Positions 16,978 to 26,817 of a stretch of DNA of 64,000 nucleotides are shown one piece after another. The notes beneath the pieces are model-generated. The model saw only the letters and a program-made list of their open reading frames with translations. It was not told the origin of the DNA and searched no databases. Position 1 is the first letter of the stretch; each line of letters starts with the position of its first letter. The position numbers and the translations under genes were made by a program. The stretch is from NCBI RefSeq assembly GCF_022662015.1, contig NZ_JAKMCM010000005.1, forward strand, positions 186,001 to 250,000, read 5' to 3'. The stretch comes from Aestuariivivens sediminicola. Its GTDB lineage: Bacteria > Bacteroidota > Bacteroidia > Flavobacteriales > Flavobacteriaceae.

Positions 16978-19255
16978 TTGGTCCATCATTGAGGAGGGTT
17001 TTGATGCGAATCGCGTTAAATCGTCCGAAAGTCTATTCAGTATAGGCAATGGTGCCATGGGACAACGTGCCAACTTCGAAGAGCACTACTCGGGTCCCAG
17101 CTTTCAGGGAAGCTACGTGGCAGGGGTATATTATCCGGATAAAACCAGAGTGGGATGGTGGAAAAATGGCTATCCCGAGTATTTTGCAAAAGTTTTGAAT
17201 GCCCCGAATTGGATTGGTATAAACATAATTATAAACGGTGAAACGCTGGATTTGTACAGCTGTAAAAAGGTGGCCCATTTCAGACGAGAGCTTCATATGA
17301 AGGAGGGCTGGTTATCACGCAGTTTCACCGCCACTTTGAAAAACAATACCCAGGTAGAAGTCACAACGAAACGGTTTCTGAGTTTAGAGGCCGATGAGCT
17401 CGGTGCTATTTCCTATGAGGTCAGACCACTCAACACAGACGCTACTGTCGTGATGGAGCCTTACCTGGATGCCGGAATCTCCAACGAAGACACCAACTGG
17501 GAAGATCAATTTTGGCAGATTTTAAAAGTGGATCAAAAGGATAAACAGGGGTTTATTGTGGCCAAAACAATGAAAACAGAGTTCCATGTATGCCCCTTTA
17601 TGGAGTCTCAACTCTTCGCAAATAACAAGCCTCTGGATTTGTTGCCAAAGGTGGATGCCACAGATACAAAGTTGGTTTTTAGCTATACCTATAACGCCAA
17701 AAAGGGTGAAAGCGTGACCATTCATAAATTTGGAGGGTATACCTCAGACAGAAATCACAAGAACACCAAACTGGTTTGGGCAGCTCAACAGGTCTTGGGT
17801 CTGGCCAAAGCAAAAGGCTTTCAAAGGTTGCTGGAGGACCAAAAACGGGCATGGGCAGATATCTGGAGCAAATCGGATATCACTATTGATGGCGATGTAA
17901 CAGCCCAGCAAGGTATTCGCTTTAATATTTTTCATCTCAATCAGACCTACCTGGGAAGAGACTCGAGATTAAATATTGGTCCCAAAGGATTTACGGGTGA
18001 GAAATATGGCGGAAGCACCTATTGGGACACCGAAGCCTATTGCATTCCCTTTTATATGACTACCAAAGACCAAAATGTAGCTCGAACACTTTTGGAATAT
18101 CGGTATAACCATTTGGATAAGGCGATCGAAAATGCTGAGAAATTAGGCTTTGCAAATGGTGCGGCACTTTATCCAATGGTGACCATGAATGGTGAGGAAT
18201 GTCATAACGAATGGGAAATAACCTTTGAGGAAATTCACCGGAATGGAGCGATAGCCTATGCCATGTACAACTATTGCCGTTATACAGGCGATTACAGTTA
18301 CATACCGGAAAAAGGACTTGAGGTTCTTATTGCCATTTCACGATTTTGGCAACAACGGGCCTCCTATTCTCAACCCAAAAAGCAATATGTCATTTTAGGG
18401 GTAACCGGACCCAATGAATATGAGAACAATGTAAACAATAACTGGTATACCAATTATCTGGCACAATGGTGTATCAATTATACCATAGAGAACATAAAAA
18501 AAGTAGAACTTGAATACCCGGATGATTTTATCAGAATAGCAGAAAAAGTAAAACTTTCAAAAAAAGAAGTGGCACTATGGAAGGCTGTGGCAGATAATAT
18601 GTATTTCCCTTATTCTGAAAAACACAAGGTCTATTTGCAGCAGGATGGTTTTTTAGACAAGGAAATGATACCGGCGGATCAATTGCCTAAATCGCAACGA
18701 CCCATTAACCAAAAATGGAGTTGGGACCGCATTTTACGTTCGCCCTATATAAAGCAGGCCGACACCTTGCAGGGCTTTTATTTTTTTGAAGATCGATTTT
18801 CCCTGGAGGAGCTGGAGCGCCATTTTGACTTTTATGAGCCCTTCACGGTTCATGAAAGTTCATTATCGCCTTGCGTCCATAGTATTCAGGCTGCTAAACT
18901 GGGCCGATTGGATCAGGCCTATACCCTCTATTTAAGAACCTCCAGGTTAGATCTGGACGACTATAACCATGAGGTTCATGAAGGATTACATATTACCTCA
19001 ATGGCAGGAACCTGGATGAGCATTGTTGAAGGTTTTGGAGGGATGCGTGTCAAGGATGATACCCTGTCCTTTACCCCGAGAATTCCAAAACAATGGGAGG
19101 CCTATTCATTTAAGGTCAATTTCAGAAATCATATTCTAAAAGTGAACGTGTGCCACAAGGATACCACCTTCGAGTTGGAAGGCGATAGGCCACTACAGGT
19201 GCTGGTAAACGATACTCCGGTAACAGTAAACCCCAATAGCCTGGTTACTGTTTAG
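16949..19255 (+). CDS. GH65 maltose phosphorylase
   Basis: A 768-residue GH65 protein: N-terminal beta-sandwich (about 1-270), (alpha/alpha)6 barrel (about 320-680) and short C-terminal beta domain. LFSIGNGAMGQRANFEEHYSG near the start is the family opening, and the general acid is Glu490 in GVTGPNEYENN. The phosphate-binding HESSLSPCVHS motif is present. It splits maltose with phosphate into glucose and beta-glucose-1-phosphate; pairing with pgmB strongly favours maltose (or a related alpha-diglucoside such as kojibiose or trehalose) phosphorolysis. No signal peptide: cytoplasmic. Start overlaps pgmB by 29 bases. Confidence 0.93.
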   Translation: MNQDYIKPDNWSIIEEGFDANRVKSSESLFSIGNGAMGQRANFEEHYSGPSFQGSYVAGVYYPDKTRVGWWKNGYPEYFAKVLNAPNWIGINIIINGETLDLYSCKKVAHFRRELHMKEGWLSRSFTATLKNNTQVEVTTKRFLSLEADELGAISYEVRPLNTDATVVMEPYLDAGISNEDTNWEDQFWQILKVDQKDKQGFIVAKTMKTEFHVCPFMESQLFANNKPLDLLPKVDATDTKLVFSYTYNAKKGESVTIHKFGGYTSDRNHKNTKLVWAAQQVLGLAKAKGFQRLLEDQKRAWADIWSKSDITIDGDVTAQQGIRFNIFHLNQTYLGRDSRLNIGPKGFTGEKYGGSTYWDTEAYCIPFYMTTKDQNVARTLLEYRYNHLDKAIENAEKLGFANGAALYPMVTMNGEECHNEWEITFEEIHRNGAIAYAMYNYCRYTGDYSYIPEKGLEVLIAISRFWQQRASYSQPKKQYVILGVTGPNEYENNVNNNWYTNYLAQWCINYTIENIKKVELEYPDDFIRIAEKVKLSKKEVALWKAVADNMYFPYSEKHKVYLQQDGFLDKEMIPADQLPKSQRPINQKWSWDRILRSPYIKQADTLQGFYFFEDRFSLEELERHFDFYEPFTVHESSLSPCVHSIQAAKLGRLDQAYTLYLRTSRLDLDDYNHEVHEGLHITSMAGTWMSIVEGFGGMRVKDDTLSFTPRIPKQWEAYSFKVNFRNHILKVNVCHKDTTFELEGDRPLQVLVNDTPVTVNPNSLVTV

Positions 19256-19296
19256 TGAGTCTTGAGGCCGGATTAAGATGATAAACACAAAGACGA

Positions 19297-21246
19297 ATGC
19301 ACTATCGAAATTTTAGAACCGCCTTCTTTTTAAAGGCCTTTGTTATAGCAATAGCCCTGGGTCTTGTGTCCTGCAAGGAAAAGCCTAATACGGCAGCCAT
19401 GTCTGAAGGAGCTGAGAAAATCACAACTGAAATACGTGATATTGAACGTGTGGAACCCCCTAATTGGTGGGTGGGTTTTAAGAATACGGAATTACAGTTG
19501 CTTGTAAAACACTCGGATATTTCAGAGAGAACACCCCGTATTTCGTATCCGGGGGTGCATATTAAAGCGATCCATAAGGCCGACAGCCCGAATTATCTGT
19601 TCATTGATCTTGAAATTGAGAAAACAACCGAACCCGGGAAATTTAATATCCTATTCGAACATCAGGACCATGAGGCCTTAATGTACACCTATACCTTAAT
19701 GCCCAGGTTAAAGCCAGCCGAAGACTACATTGGCTTTGATAGCAGTGATGTCATTTATTTGATTACACCAGATCGGTTTGCAAATGCCAATTCAGAGAAT
19801 GATATAGTTGAAACACTCCAAGAAAGACGTATAGACAGGACAGATGATTATGCGCGTCACGGTGGCGACATAGAAGGCATTACGGATCATTTAGATTATA
19901 TTCATGACCTGGGATTTACCGCAGTGTGGCCCTGTCCCTTACTTATTAATGATATGCCTGAAGCATCCTACCACGGCTATGCTATAACCGACTATTACCG
20001 CGTGGATCCACGTTTTGGGACATTGGAAACCTATAAGGCCTTATCTGAAGGATTACACCAACGCGGTATGAAGCATGTCATGGATCAGGTGGTCAACCAT
20101 TGCGGTATTGAACACTGGTGGATGAGCGATTTGCCTTTTAAAGATTGGTTGAATTATCAGCACTATTTTGAAAATGAAGGACGTGCCATTATTACGGAAC
20201 ACCACAGAACAACAAATCAGGATCTGTATGCCTCAGAAGTTGATAAAGCACTTGAAACGGGAGGTTGGTTCGTACCAGTCATGCCCGATTTAAACCAGCG
20301 CAATCCCTTTATGGCCAGCTATCTTATTCAAAACAGTATCTGGTGGATCGAAACTATTCAACTTAACGGTATTCGACAGGATACCTACCCGTATTCCGAT
20401 AAGTCCTTTCTCAGTGATTGGGCAGGGGCTATTATGGATGAATATCCGAATTTTAGTATCGTTGGTGAAGAATGGTCTACCAATCCATTATTAATTGGGT
20501 ATTGGCAGGAAGGAGCAAACAATAAGGACGGTTACGATTCCAATTTAAAATCGACCATGGACTTTGCCATGCAGGAGCAAATCGTAAAAGGGCTCCTGGA
20601 ACCGGAAACCTGGGGCACCGGATTGATTCGCTTATATAACGGTCTGGCAAACGATTTTGCCTATCCAAATCCGAGCGACATTCTGATCTTCCCGGACAAC
20701 CATGATATGAACCGAATTTTTACTCAGTTGGGAGGTGATATTGTAAAGACAAAAATGGCCTTAAGTTACATGTTGGTATTACCACGAGTTGTGCAGGTCT
20801 ATTACGGGACGGAAATTTTAATGAACGATTTCGAAAAACCCGGAGATCATGGTCTGATTCGCACTGATTATCCGGGAGGCTGGGAAGGGGACCCTGTTAA
20901 TGTTTTTACCGGTGAAGGATTAACCGACGATCAAAAAGACATGAAAGGCTTCTTGAAGACCCTCTTAAACTATCGAAAACACAGTAAGGCCATCCAACAG
21001 GGAAAGACTCTACATTTTGCTCCTAAAGATGGCGTTTATCTTTTGATTAGAAAGGCAGAAGATGAAATCGTCATACATGTTCTCAACAGCAACACTGAGC
21101 CTATAGCTATTGATTTGGAGCGTTATGACGAATTGGGGCTCACTGGTACGGTATTTAAGGATATCATCAATGGCGATGAAGTCCTTTGGAAGGATCGGTT
21201 GACATTATCAAAGCCGGGCAGCCTTATTTTAACGTCGAAATTTTAA
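19297..21246 (+). CDS. GH13 neopullulanase/cyclomaltodextrinase-like lipoprotein (SusA-like)
   Basis: A 649-residue protein with lipoprotein signal (ALGLVSC, Cys26). The residues after the Cys (KEKPN) lack a strong acidic run, so a periplasm-facing location is more likely than the surface. Residues about 50-137 form a cyclomaltodextrinase N-domain (VEPPNWWVGFKNTELQLLV), as in SusA. The GH13 barrel has DQVVNH (263-268), GIRQD with nucleophile Asp362, Glu391 in IVGEEW and DNHD with Asp470. It probably degrades imported maltooligosaccharides or cyclodextrins. The stop overlaps the next start as TAATG. Confidence 0.92.
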   Translation: MHYRNFRTAFFLKAFVIAIALGLVSCKEKPNTAAMSEGAEKITTEIRDIERVEPPNWWVGFKNTELQLLVKHSDISERTPRISYPGVHIKAIHKADSPNYLFIDLEIEKTTEPGKFNILFEHQDHEALMYTYTLMPRLKPAEDYIGFDSSDVIYLITPDRFANANSENDIVETLQERRIDRTDDYARHGGDIEGITDHLDYIHDLGFTAVWPCPLLINDMPEASYHGYAITDYYRVDPRFGTLETYKALSEGLHQRGMKHVMDQVVNHCGIEHWWMSDLPFKDWLNYQHYFENEGRAIITEHHRTTNQDLYASEVDKALETGGWFVPVMPDLNQRNPFMASYLIQNSIWWIETIQLNGIRQDTYPYSDKSFLSDWAGAIMDEYPNFSIVGEEWSTNPLLIGYWQEGANNKDGYDSNLKSTMDFAMQEQIVKGLLEPETWGTGLIRLYNGLANDFAYPNPSDILIFPDNHDMNRIFTQLGGDIVKTKMALSYMLVLPRVVQVYYGTEILMNDFEKPGDHGLIRTDYPGGWEGDPVNVFTGEGLTDDQKDMKGFLKTLLNYRKHSKAIQQGKTLHFAPKDGVYLLIRKAEDEIVIHVLNSNTEPIAIDLERYDELGLTGTVFKDIINGDEVLWKDRLTLSKPGSLILTSKF

Positions 21247-22436
21247 TGAAAGCGGTGAATCTTCAGGTTAATTTATGTTGTGTTATGTTATGCCTTTGTT
21301 GTGCCTGTAAGGATAAATCCGTTTTGGTGAGTGACAACCCGATTCTGGGCGATGAACAGGTTTCTTTCAATATCGCAGCATTACCGGAGCATCATGATTT
21401 CAGTACAGATATTTACATATCAGGAGATTTTGAAGGCTGGTCGGGCGGCCGAGAACAGTTTAAATTGGTGAAACAAGACCAAAAGTATACCCTAAGCATT
21501 CCGAAATATAGGCATACCATAAATTTTAAGTTCACCAGGGGCCAATGGGCGACGGTAGAGTGCGAAAGCGACGGTCATCCCATTAAAAACAGGGAGTATA
21601 CATTTACAGGAAAGAACGATACCATACCCATCAGCATTGTTAACTGGAAGGACCTGACAAATGAGGAATCGCCGTCAACTGCACAGCACAACGTAATCGT
21701 ATTTGATGAAGCTTTCGACATACCGCAATTAGAAAGACAACGCAGGATCAGCATCTATTTACCACCAAATTATGAGGATTCTACCGACCGCTATCCGGTA
21801 GTGTATATGCTCGACGGACAAAATCTATTTGATGCCAAAACATCTTATACAGGGGAATGGGAGGTAGACGAAACCCTGAATACCCTGTTTAAAAAAGGAC
21901 GGTTTGGATTAATCGTTGTCGCCATTGATCACGGTGGAGAATCACGTTTAAAAGAATATGCTCCCTGGGATCATGAAACATATGGTAAGGGTGAAGGTCG
22001 AGCCTTTACGGATTTTTTGGTGAACACCCTTAAGCCCGTCATAGATAACACATACCGAACAAAACCAGATAAAAAGCATACGGCTATTATGGGATCGTCT
22101 ATGGGAGGTCTACTTACGCATTATGCGGCTTTCGCCTATCCGGAGGTCTTTGGAAAGGCCGGAGTGTTCTCTCCATCGTATTGGCGCGCCCCGGAATGTT
22201 ATGAATTTACAGAACGAAAGGCCCATCAAGGTGATCTTAAAGTGTATCTGGCTGTCGGCGATCAGGAGGGGGCGCATACAATTGAAAATGTTAAAAGAAT
22301 GACCAATATATTGAAATCCAGTAGTTTTCCACGAGAGCATCTTTTGACTTCTATAGTGGAAGACGGGAGACATAATGAAACCTTTTGGAAATCAGAATTT
22401 AAAAACGCCATTAGCTGGCTCTTTAATGTGAATTAG
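21246..22436 (+). CDS. Alpha/beta-hydrolase esterase (CE1/enterochelin-esterase type) with N-terminal E-set domain, lipoprotein
   Basis: A 396-residue protein with signal MKAVNLQVNLCCVMLCLC and lipidated Cys21. Residues about 35-135 resemble a starch-binding CBM20/48-like E-set domain (DIYISGDFEGWSGG, FKFTRGQWATVE). The C-terminal esterase-D fold has the nucleophile elbow GSSMGG (Ser285) and a terminal His in DGRHNE. I start at 21246, which overlaps the previous stop (TAATG), rather than 60 bases upstream, because only this start gives a clean lipoprotein signal. Its substrate is unknown: an acylated glucan or a maltooligosaccharide ester is possible, and it is found inside an otherwise complete starch operon. 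Confidence 0.82.
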   Translation: MKAVNLQVNLCCVMLCLCCACKDKSVLVSDNPILGDEQVSFNIAALPEHHDFSTDIYISGDFEGWSGGREQFKLVKQDQKYTLSIPKYRHTINFKFTRGQWATVECESDGHPIKNREYTFTGKNDTIPISIVNWKDLTNEESPSTAQHNVIVFDEAFDIPQLERQRRISIYLPPNYEDSTDRYPVVYMLDGQNLFDAKTSYTGEWEVDETLNTLFKKGRFGLIVVAIDHGGESRLKEYAPWDHETYGKGEGRAFTDFLVNTLKPVIDNTYRTKPDKKHTAIMGSSMGGLLTHYAAFAYPEVFGKAGVFSPSYWRAPECYEFTERKAHQGDLKVYLAVGDQEGAHTIENVKRMTNILKSSSFPREHLLTSIVEDGRHNETFWKSEFKNAISWLFNVN

Positions 22437-22441
22437 GACTT

Positions 22442-24322
22442 ATGAAAAAAATAGTATTCAAATTAACAGGGATCGTTTTATTCTTCTTATTGGCCTGTGG
22501 CAATAGGAGTAAGAAAGAGACACAAAGTCAGATCCCTTCGGTTAAATTGCCTAAAAAACACGTTGTTTATCAGGTGTTTACACGTTTATTTGGAAACACG
22601 AACACCACCAATAAGCCTTGGGGAACAATTGAAGAAAATGGCGTGGGGAAATTTAATGACTTTACAGAAAAAGCCCTTACAGAAATAAAAGATTTGGGTG
22701 TAACTCATATATGGTATACAGGTGTACCACACCATGATGTCATCACCGATTACACTCAATATGGCATATCAAATGACGATCCGGATGTGGTTAAAGGACG
22801 AGCGGGTTCGCCTTATGCGGTAAAGGACTATTATAATGTAAATCCGGATTTGGCCGTTAATGTTGAAAATAGGATTGAGGAATTTGAAGCACTGATTGAA
22901 CGCACACATGCTGTAGGATTAAAAGTGATTATAGACATTGTACCTAACCATGTGGCCCGAAACTACAAAAGTATATCAAAGCCGGAGCATGTCAAGGATT
23001 TTGGTGAAGAGGACGATACCACCCTGACCTATCACGTCAACAATAATTTTTATTATAATCCGAATGAAGCATTTGCTGTGCCACAATGGGAGGATGGTTA
23101 TAGCCCCCTTGGGGGTGAACCCCACGTACTTAGTGATGGTAAGTTCGATGAATATCCTGCGAAATGGACCGGGAATGGCTCTCGACTGTCACGTCCTAAA
23201 ATGGGAGACTGGTATGAAACTGTAAAAGTGAATTACGGGATACGACCTGACGGTGAAAAGGATTTTGATGTACTCCCTGAAGGATTTGAAAATAATGATT
23301 TTAAAGCGCATTTTGAATTCTGGAAGGATAAGACCGTGCCCAATTCCTGGATGAAGTTCAAGGATATTGCGCTATATTGGCTGAATAAGGGGGTAGATGG
23401 ATTTCGATATGATATGGCCGAAATGGTGCCTGTTGAATTCTGGAGCTACATGAATTCCGCCATTAAAATGAAGAACCCGGATGCTTTTTTATTGGCTGAA
23501 GTTTATAATCCGGCACTTTACAGAGACTATCTTAAAAAGGGTAAAATGGACTACCTCTATGATAAGGTCCAGCTATATGACACCTTAAAGCATATCATAC
23601 AGGGTCATGGTAAGACAGACCACGTTCCTCCAATACTTGAGGAACTACAGGACATTGAGCATCATATGTTGCATTTTTTGGAAAACCATGATGAACAACG
23701 CCTTTCCAGTCCGGATTTTGCTGGTGACGCTAAAAAGGGGAAGCCGGCCATGGTGGTTTCGGCCACTTCCACGACCGCTCCAACCATGCTGTATTTTGGA
23801 CAGGAAGTAGGCGAAGATGGTTCGGAAGAGACGGGATTTGGCGATCCTACAAGAACTACAATTTTCGACTATGCCGGAGTGCCCGCGCATCAGCGCTGGA
23901 TGAATAATGGCGCTTTTGATGGGGGTCAGTTGACCAAAGCGGAAAGGGAACTGAGAGATTTTTATAAACGGCTATTAAATTTTACAATACACAGCTCGGC
24001 TTTGGCCGGGAACTACCAGGACATTCATATCTTTAATCGTAAACATACAAAAGACTACAACAGCAAGTTGCTGTCCTATGTGAGATGGAGTGAGGATGAA
24101 CGACTTGTAATCCTGTCCAATTTTGATCATCAAAAGGGGTATCGTCTCAATTTGGCACTTCCGGAAAACGTGGTTGCTGCCTGGCGATTACAAGAACAAA
24201 ACCTTAAAGCAACGGATCAATTGTATGAGCAATATACAACGGATGTAGTGGTGGAAGGAGATAGGGCATTCATCCCGATAGACATTAAGCCCTTAGAATC
24301 ATTAATATTAAAATTAGAATAA
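22442..24322 (+). CDS. GH13 alpha-amylase-family lipoprotein (first of an adjacent pair)
   Basis: A 626-residue enzyme with lipoprotein signal (LFFLLAC, Cys19), then GNRSKK, basic rather than acidic, which argues for the periplasm. The barrel begins at VVYQVFTRLFG; GH13 regions are DIVPNH (165-170), GFRYD with nucleophile Asp324, Glu353 in LLAEVY and ENHD with Asp417. Between strand 3 and the nucleophile there is a long insert (about 185-300) forming domain B. The C-terminal beta domain ends DIKPLESLILKLE. Similar in layout to Bacteroidota periplasmic amylases/alpha-glucosidases; product spectrum unknown. Five bases after the esterase gene. Confidence 0.9.
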   Translation: MKKIVFKLTGIVLFFLLACGNRSKKETQSQIPSVKLPKKHVVYQVFTRLFGNTNTTNKPWGTIEENGVGKFNDFTEKALTEIKDLGVTHIWYTGVPHHDVITDYTQYGISNDDPDVVKGRAGSPYAVKDYYNVNPDLAVNVENRIEEFEALIERTHAVGLKVIIDIVPNHVARNYKSISKPEHVKDFGEEDDTTLTYHVNNNFYYNPNEAFAVPQWEDGYSPLGGEPHVLSDGKFDEYPAKWTGNGSRLSRPKMGDWYETVKVNYGIRPDGEKDFDVLPEGFENNDFKAHFEFWKDKTVPNSWMKFKDIALYWLNKGVDGFRYDMAEMVPVEFWSYMNSAIKMKNPDAFLLAEVYNPALYRDYLKKGKMDYLYDKVQLYDTLKHIIQGHGKTDHVPPILEELQDIEHHMLHFLENHDEQRLSSPDFAGDAKKGKPAMVVSATSTTAPTMLYFGQEVGEDGSEETGFGDPTRTTIFDYAGVPAHQRWMNNGAFDGGQLTKAERELRDFYKRLLNFTIHSSALAGNYQDIHIFNRKHTKDYNSKLLSYVRWSEDERLVILSNFDHQKGYRLNLALPENVVAAWRLQEQNLKATDQLYEQYTTDVVVEGDRAFIPIDIKPLESLILKLE

Positions 24323-24323
24323 A

Positions 24324-25973
24324 ATGAGCGTCTTTAGAATTACAGTTTTGATCCTGATTTGCACCCTGTCTTGTACTGAAAAGCCCGCAATAGTAAAGCA
24401 GGAGGCACCATTTGTTTGGGAGGGGGCTAATCTTTATTTTTTATTGACGGATCGGTTTTATAATGCCGACAATACAAACGATGTAAATTTTGGAAGGACC
24501 TCAGAAACGGGGAAATTAAGGGGTTTCGAAGGTGGCGATATTAAAGGGATAACCCAAAAAATTAAAGAGGGGTATTTCACGGAGCTCGGTGTGAATGCGA
24601 TTTGGCTGACCCCCATTGTTGAACAGATACATGGGGGAACAGACGAAGGTACCGGATTAACCTATGCGTTTCATGGCTATTGGGCAAGCGATTGGACGGC
24701 CATAGATCCAAATTTTGGAACAAGGGCAGACCTACAGGAATTGGTTGATGTTGCCCATGAAAACCAGATTAGAATCCTGTTGGATGCGGTTGTAAACCAT
24801 ACAGGTCCAGTAACGGAAAAGGACCCCGTATGGCCGGAGGATTGGGTTCGAACAGCACCGGTATGTGATTATAGCTCTTTCCAGAAAACAGTGACTTGTA
24901 CCCTGGTTGAGAATTTACCGGATGTCAGAACCGAGAGCGATGCCCCGGTGGAATTGCCTTCACAACTAATTGAAAAGTGGGAGAATGAAGGACGTCTGGA
25001 ACAGGAATTAAAAGCGTTGGATGCGTTTTTCGAACGTACCGGATATCCCAGGGCACCTCGATTTTATATTATCAAATGGCTTACCGACTACATCAGGGAA
25101 TTCGGTATAGATGGTTACAGGGTAGATACTGTAAAACATACCGAGCCATACGTTTGGCAAGAATTCAAAGAGGAATGCGATGTGGCATTTGCGGAATATA
25201 AAAAGAACAATCCGGAAAAGGTTTTAGATGACAATGGCTTTTATCTGGTTGGAGAAGTTTATAATTATGGTATTTCTGCGGGCAAGGCTTTTGATTTTGG
25301 TGATAGAAAAGTCAATTACTTCGATGATGCCTTTAATGGTCTGATTAATTTTGATTTAAAATGGAATGCTGCACAATGGACCTATGAGGGGCTTTTCAAA
25401 ACCTATTCCGACGTCCTGAATGGGGATTTAAACGGCTATGGTGTTTTAAATTATTTAAGTTCACATGATGATGGACAACCATTTGATCCGGATCGATCGA
25501 AGCCTTTTGAATCGGCTACCAAACTGTTGCTTTCACCAGGAGCTTCGCAAATTTACTATGGAGACGAATCCGCACGATCTTTAATTATTGAAGGGACAGA
25601 AGGCGATGCTACTTTGCGATCGTTTATGAATTGGGAGGCCATAAATAACAACAGGGAGTCACAAGCCATTCTTGAACATTGGCAGAAATTAGGAAAATTC
25701 AGAAGGGACCATCCGGCCATTGGCGCAGGTATACACCAAATGATTACCCAGGAACCTTATCTTTTTTACAGGAGTTATCAGAACAATGGTTATGAGGATT
25801 TAGTGGTCATCGGTTTGGATTTGCCCATTGGTGTAAAACACCTCGATGTCTCAAAGGTTTTTGATGATGGCGATCAGGTGTTTGATGCCTATTCCGGATC
25901 ATCCATTGTGGTAAAAGCGGGTATTGCGGTGGTCGACAGCCCTTTTAATATTGTGCTTTTAGAGCGATTATAA
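24324..25973 (+). CDS. GH13 alpha-amylase-family lipoprotein (second of the pair)
   Basis: A 549-residue protein with lipoprotein signal (LICTLSC, Cys17). Barrel start is NLYFLLTDRFYNAD; GH13 motifs are DAVVNH (154-159), GYRVD with nucleophile Asp268, Glu311 in LVGEVY and SSHD with Asp382. It lacks an extra N-terminal domain, unlike the SusA-like enzyme. Last gene of the seven-gene operon, one base after the previous stop. Its last codon and stop form TTATAA, which also provides the stop of the opposing gene. The three lipoprotein GH13 enzymes differ from each other enough that they are not recent duplicates. Confidence 0.9.
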   Translation: MSVFRITVLILICTLSCTEKPAIVKQEAPFVWEGANLYFLLTDRFYNADNTNDVNFGRTSETGKLRGFEGGDIKGITQKIKEGYFTELGVNAIWLTPIVEQIHGGTDEGTGLTYAFHGYWASDWTAIDPNFGTRADLQELVDVAHENQIRILLDAVVNHTGPVTEKDPVWPEDWVRTAPVCDYSSFQKTVTCTLVENLPDVRTESDAPVELPSQLIEKWENEGRLEQELKALDAFFERTGYPRAPRFYIIKWLTDYIREFGIDGYRVDTVKHTEPYVWQEFKEECDVAFAEYKKNNPEKVLDDNGFYLVGEVYNYGISAGKAFDFGDRKVNYFDDAFNGLINFDLKWNAAQWTYEGLFKTYSDVLNGDLNGYGVLNYLSSHDDGQPFDPDRSKPFESATKLLLSPGASQIYYGDESARSLIIEGTEGDATLRSFMNWEAINNNRESQAILEHWQKLGKFRRDHPAIGAGIHQMITQEPYLFYRSYQNNGYEDLVVIGLDLPIGVKHLDVSKVFDDGDQVFDAYSGSSIVVKAGIAVVDSPFNIVLLERL

Positions 25974-26816
25974 GGATGTGCCTAGAAATTTGATCATCTG
26001 CTCGGAGGCTTCTAAGAGCTGCTCAGGCATGGTATCATGTGGCCATGGATGACGGGCACCAAAGACGTGATTTGCTCCATCCACAACATACAGTGTGCTT
26101 TCCTTATACCACTGATGCAGTTGATAAGCCTCATCTATCAATACACTCGTATCCGCATTACCATGTACGATTAAGTAAGGAATCTTTAAACCGGACACTG
26201 CTCTTTTAATGGTTAATCGTTCTTCGTTGGCAATAAAATCCTCATAAAACTGATAGTAGTGTGGCATCAGTTGTTTTGTGCGTCCATTGAGCACATATTT
26301 CACCCCTTCCTTTTGCCATTCTTCCAATGCACCGATGGTGGCGGTGCGTTTTCCAAAATCACACACACCAGCCAGGCTTATTGCCTTTTTGACACGGTCG
26401 TCTTCTTCAGCCTTGATCGTAACGATCCCTCCTCCGCGACTGTGGCCAATTAAGCTCAAACTTGCTTTATCCCATTGTTTTCCAATGGTTTCACCGCTAA
26501 AAGCCCAATCAATTACGGTCTCCAAATCATCCAATTCCTTGGTGTAATTATTTTGTCCAAAAGCCTCTAAATCCGGGAAATCAATAGGCTGCCTGATCGT
26601 ACCCCCATTATGAGAAAAGTTGAATTTGACAAAGCAGAATCCGGCATTTGTAAAGGCATTGGCCATCAGGTTCCAGGCACCCCAATCCTTGAAGCCCTTG
26701 TAGCCATGACAAAAAATAACCAAAGGTTTTCGTATATCCGGATGATTGTCGTGTAGGTCTACAAGTATGGGTTTATGGTGTTTCCCTTGAAGAATGATGT
26801 GGTTTATGCGATTCAT
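25968..26816 (-). CDS. Alpha/beta hydrolase (dienelactone-hydrolase/esterase-like)
   Basis: A 282-residue alpha/beta hydrolase without signal peptide. HGYKGFKDWGAWN carries the oxyanion region, GHSRGG is the nucleophile elbow (Ser near residue 120), VHGNADTSV holds the acid and DGANHVFG the catalytic His. Substrate unknown. I use the ATG at 26816, which follows the addB-like stop by one base (TGAAATG), in preference to one inside that gene. The 3' end overlaps the convergent amylase gene by six bases. Confidence 0.85.
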   Translation of the reverse strand: MNRINHIILQGKHHKPILVDLHDNHPDIRKPLVIFCHGYKGFKDWGAWNLMANAFTNAGFCFVKFNFSHNGGTIRQPIDFPDLEAFGQNNYTKELDDLETVIDWAFSGETIGKQWDKASLSLIGHSRGGGIVTIKAEEDDRVKKAISLAGVCDFGKRTATIGALEEWQKEGVKYVLNGRTKQLMPHYYQFYEDFIANEERLTIKRAVSGLKIPYLIVHGNADTSVLIDEAYQLHQWYKESTLYVVDGANHVFGARHPWPHDTMPEQLLEASEQMIKFLGTSL

Positions 26817-26817
26817 T

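Noticed and set aside
19297-25973. The three lipoprotein GH13 genes as a recent tandem amplification
   Set aside because: Motif sequences, lengths, domain B inserts and N-terminal domains differ widely; they are distinct subfamilies.
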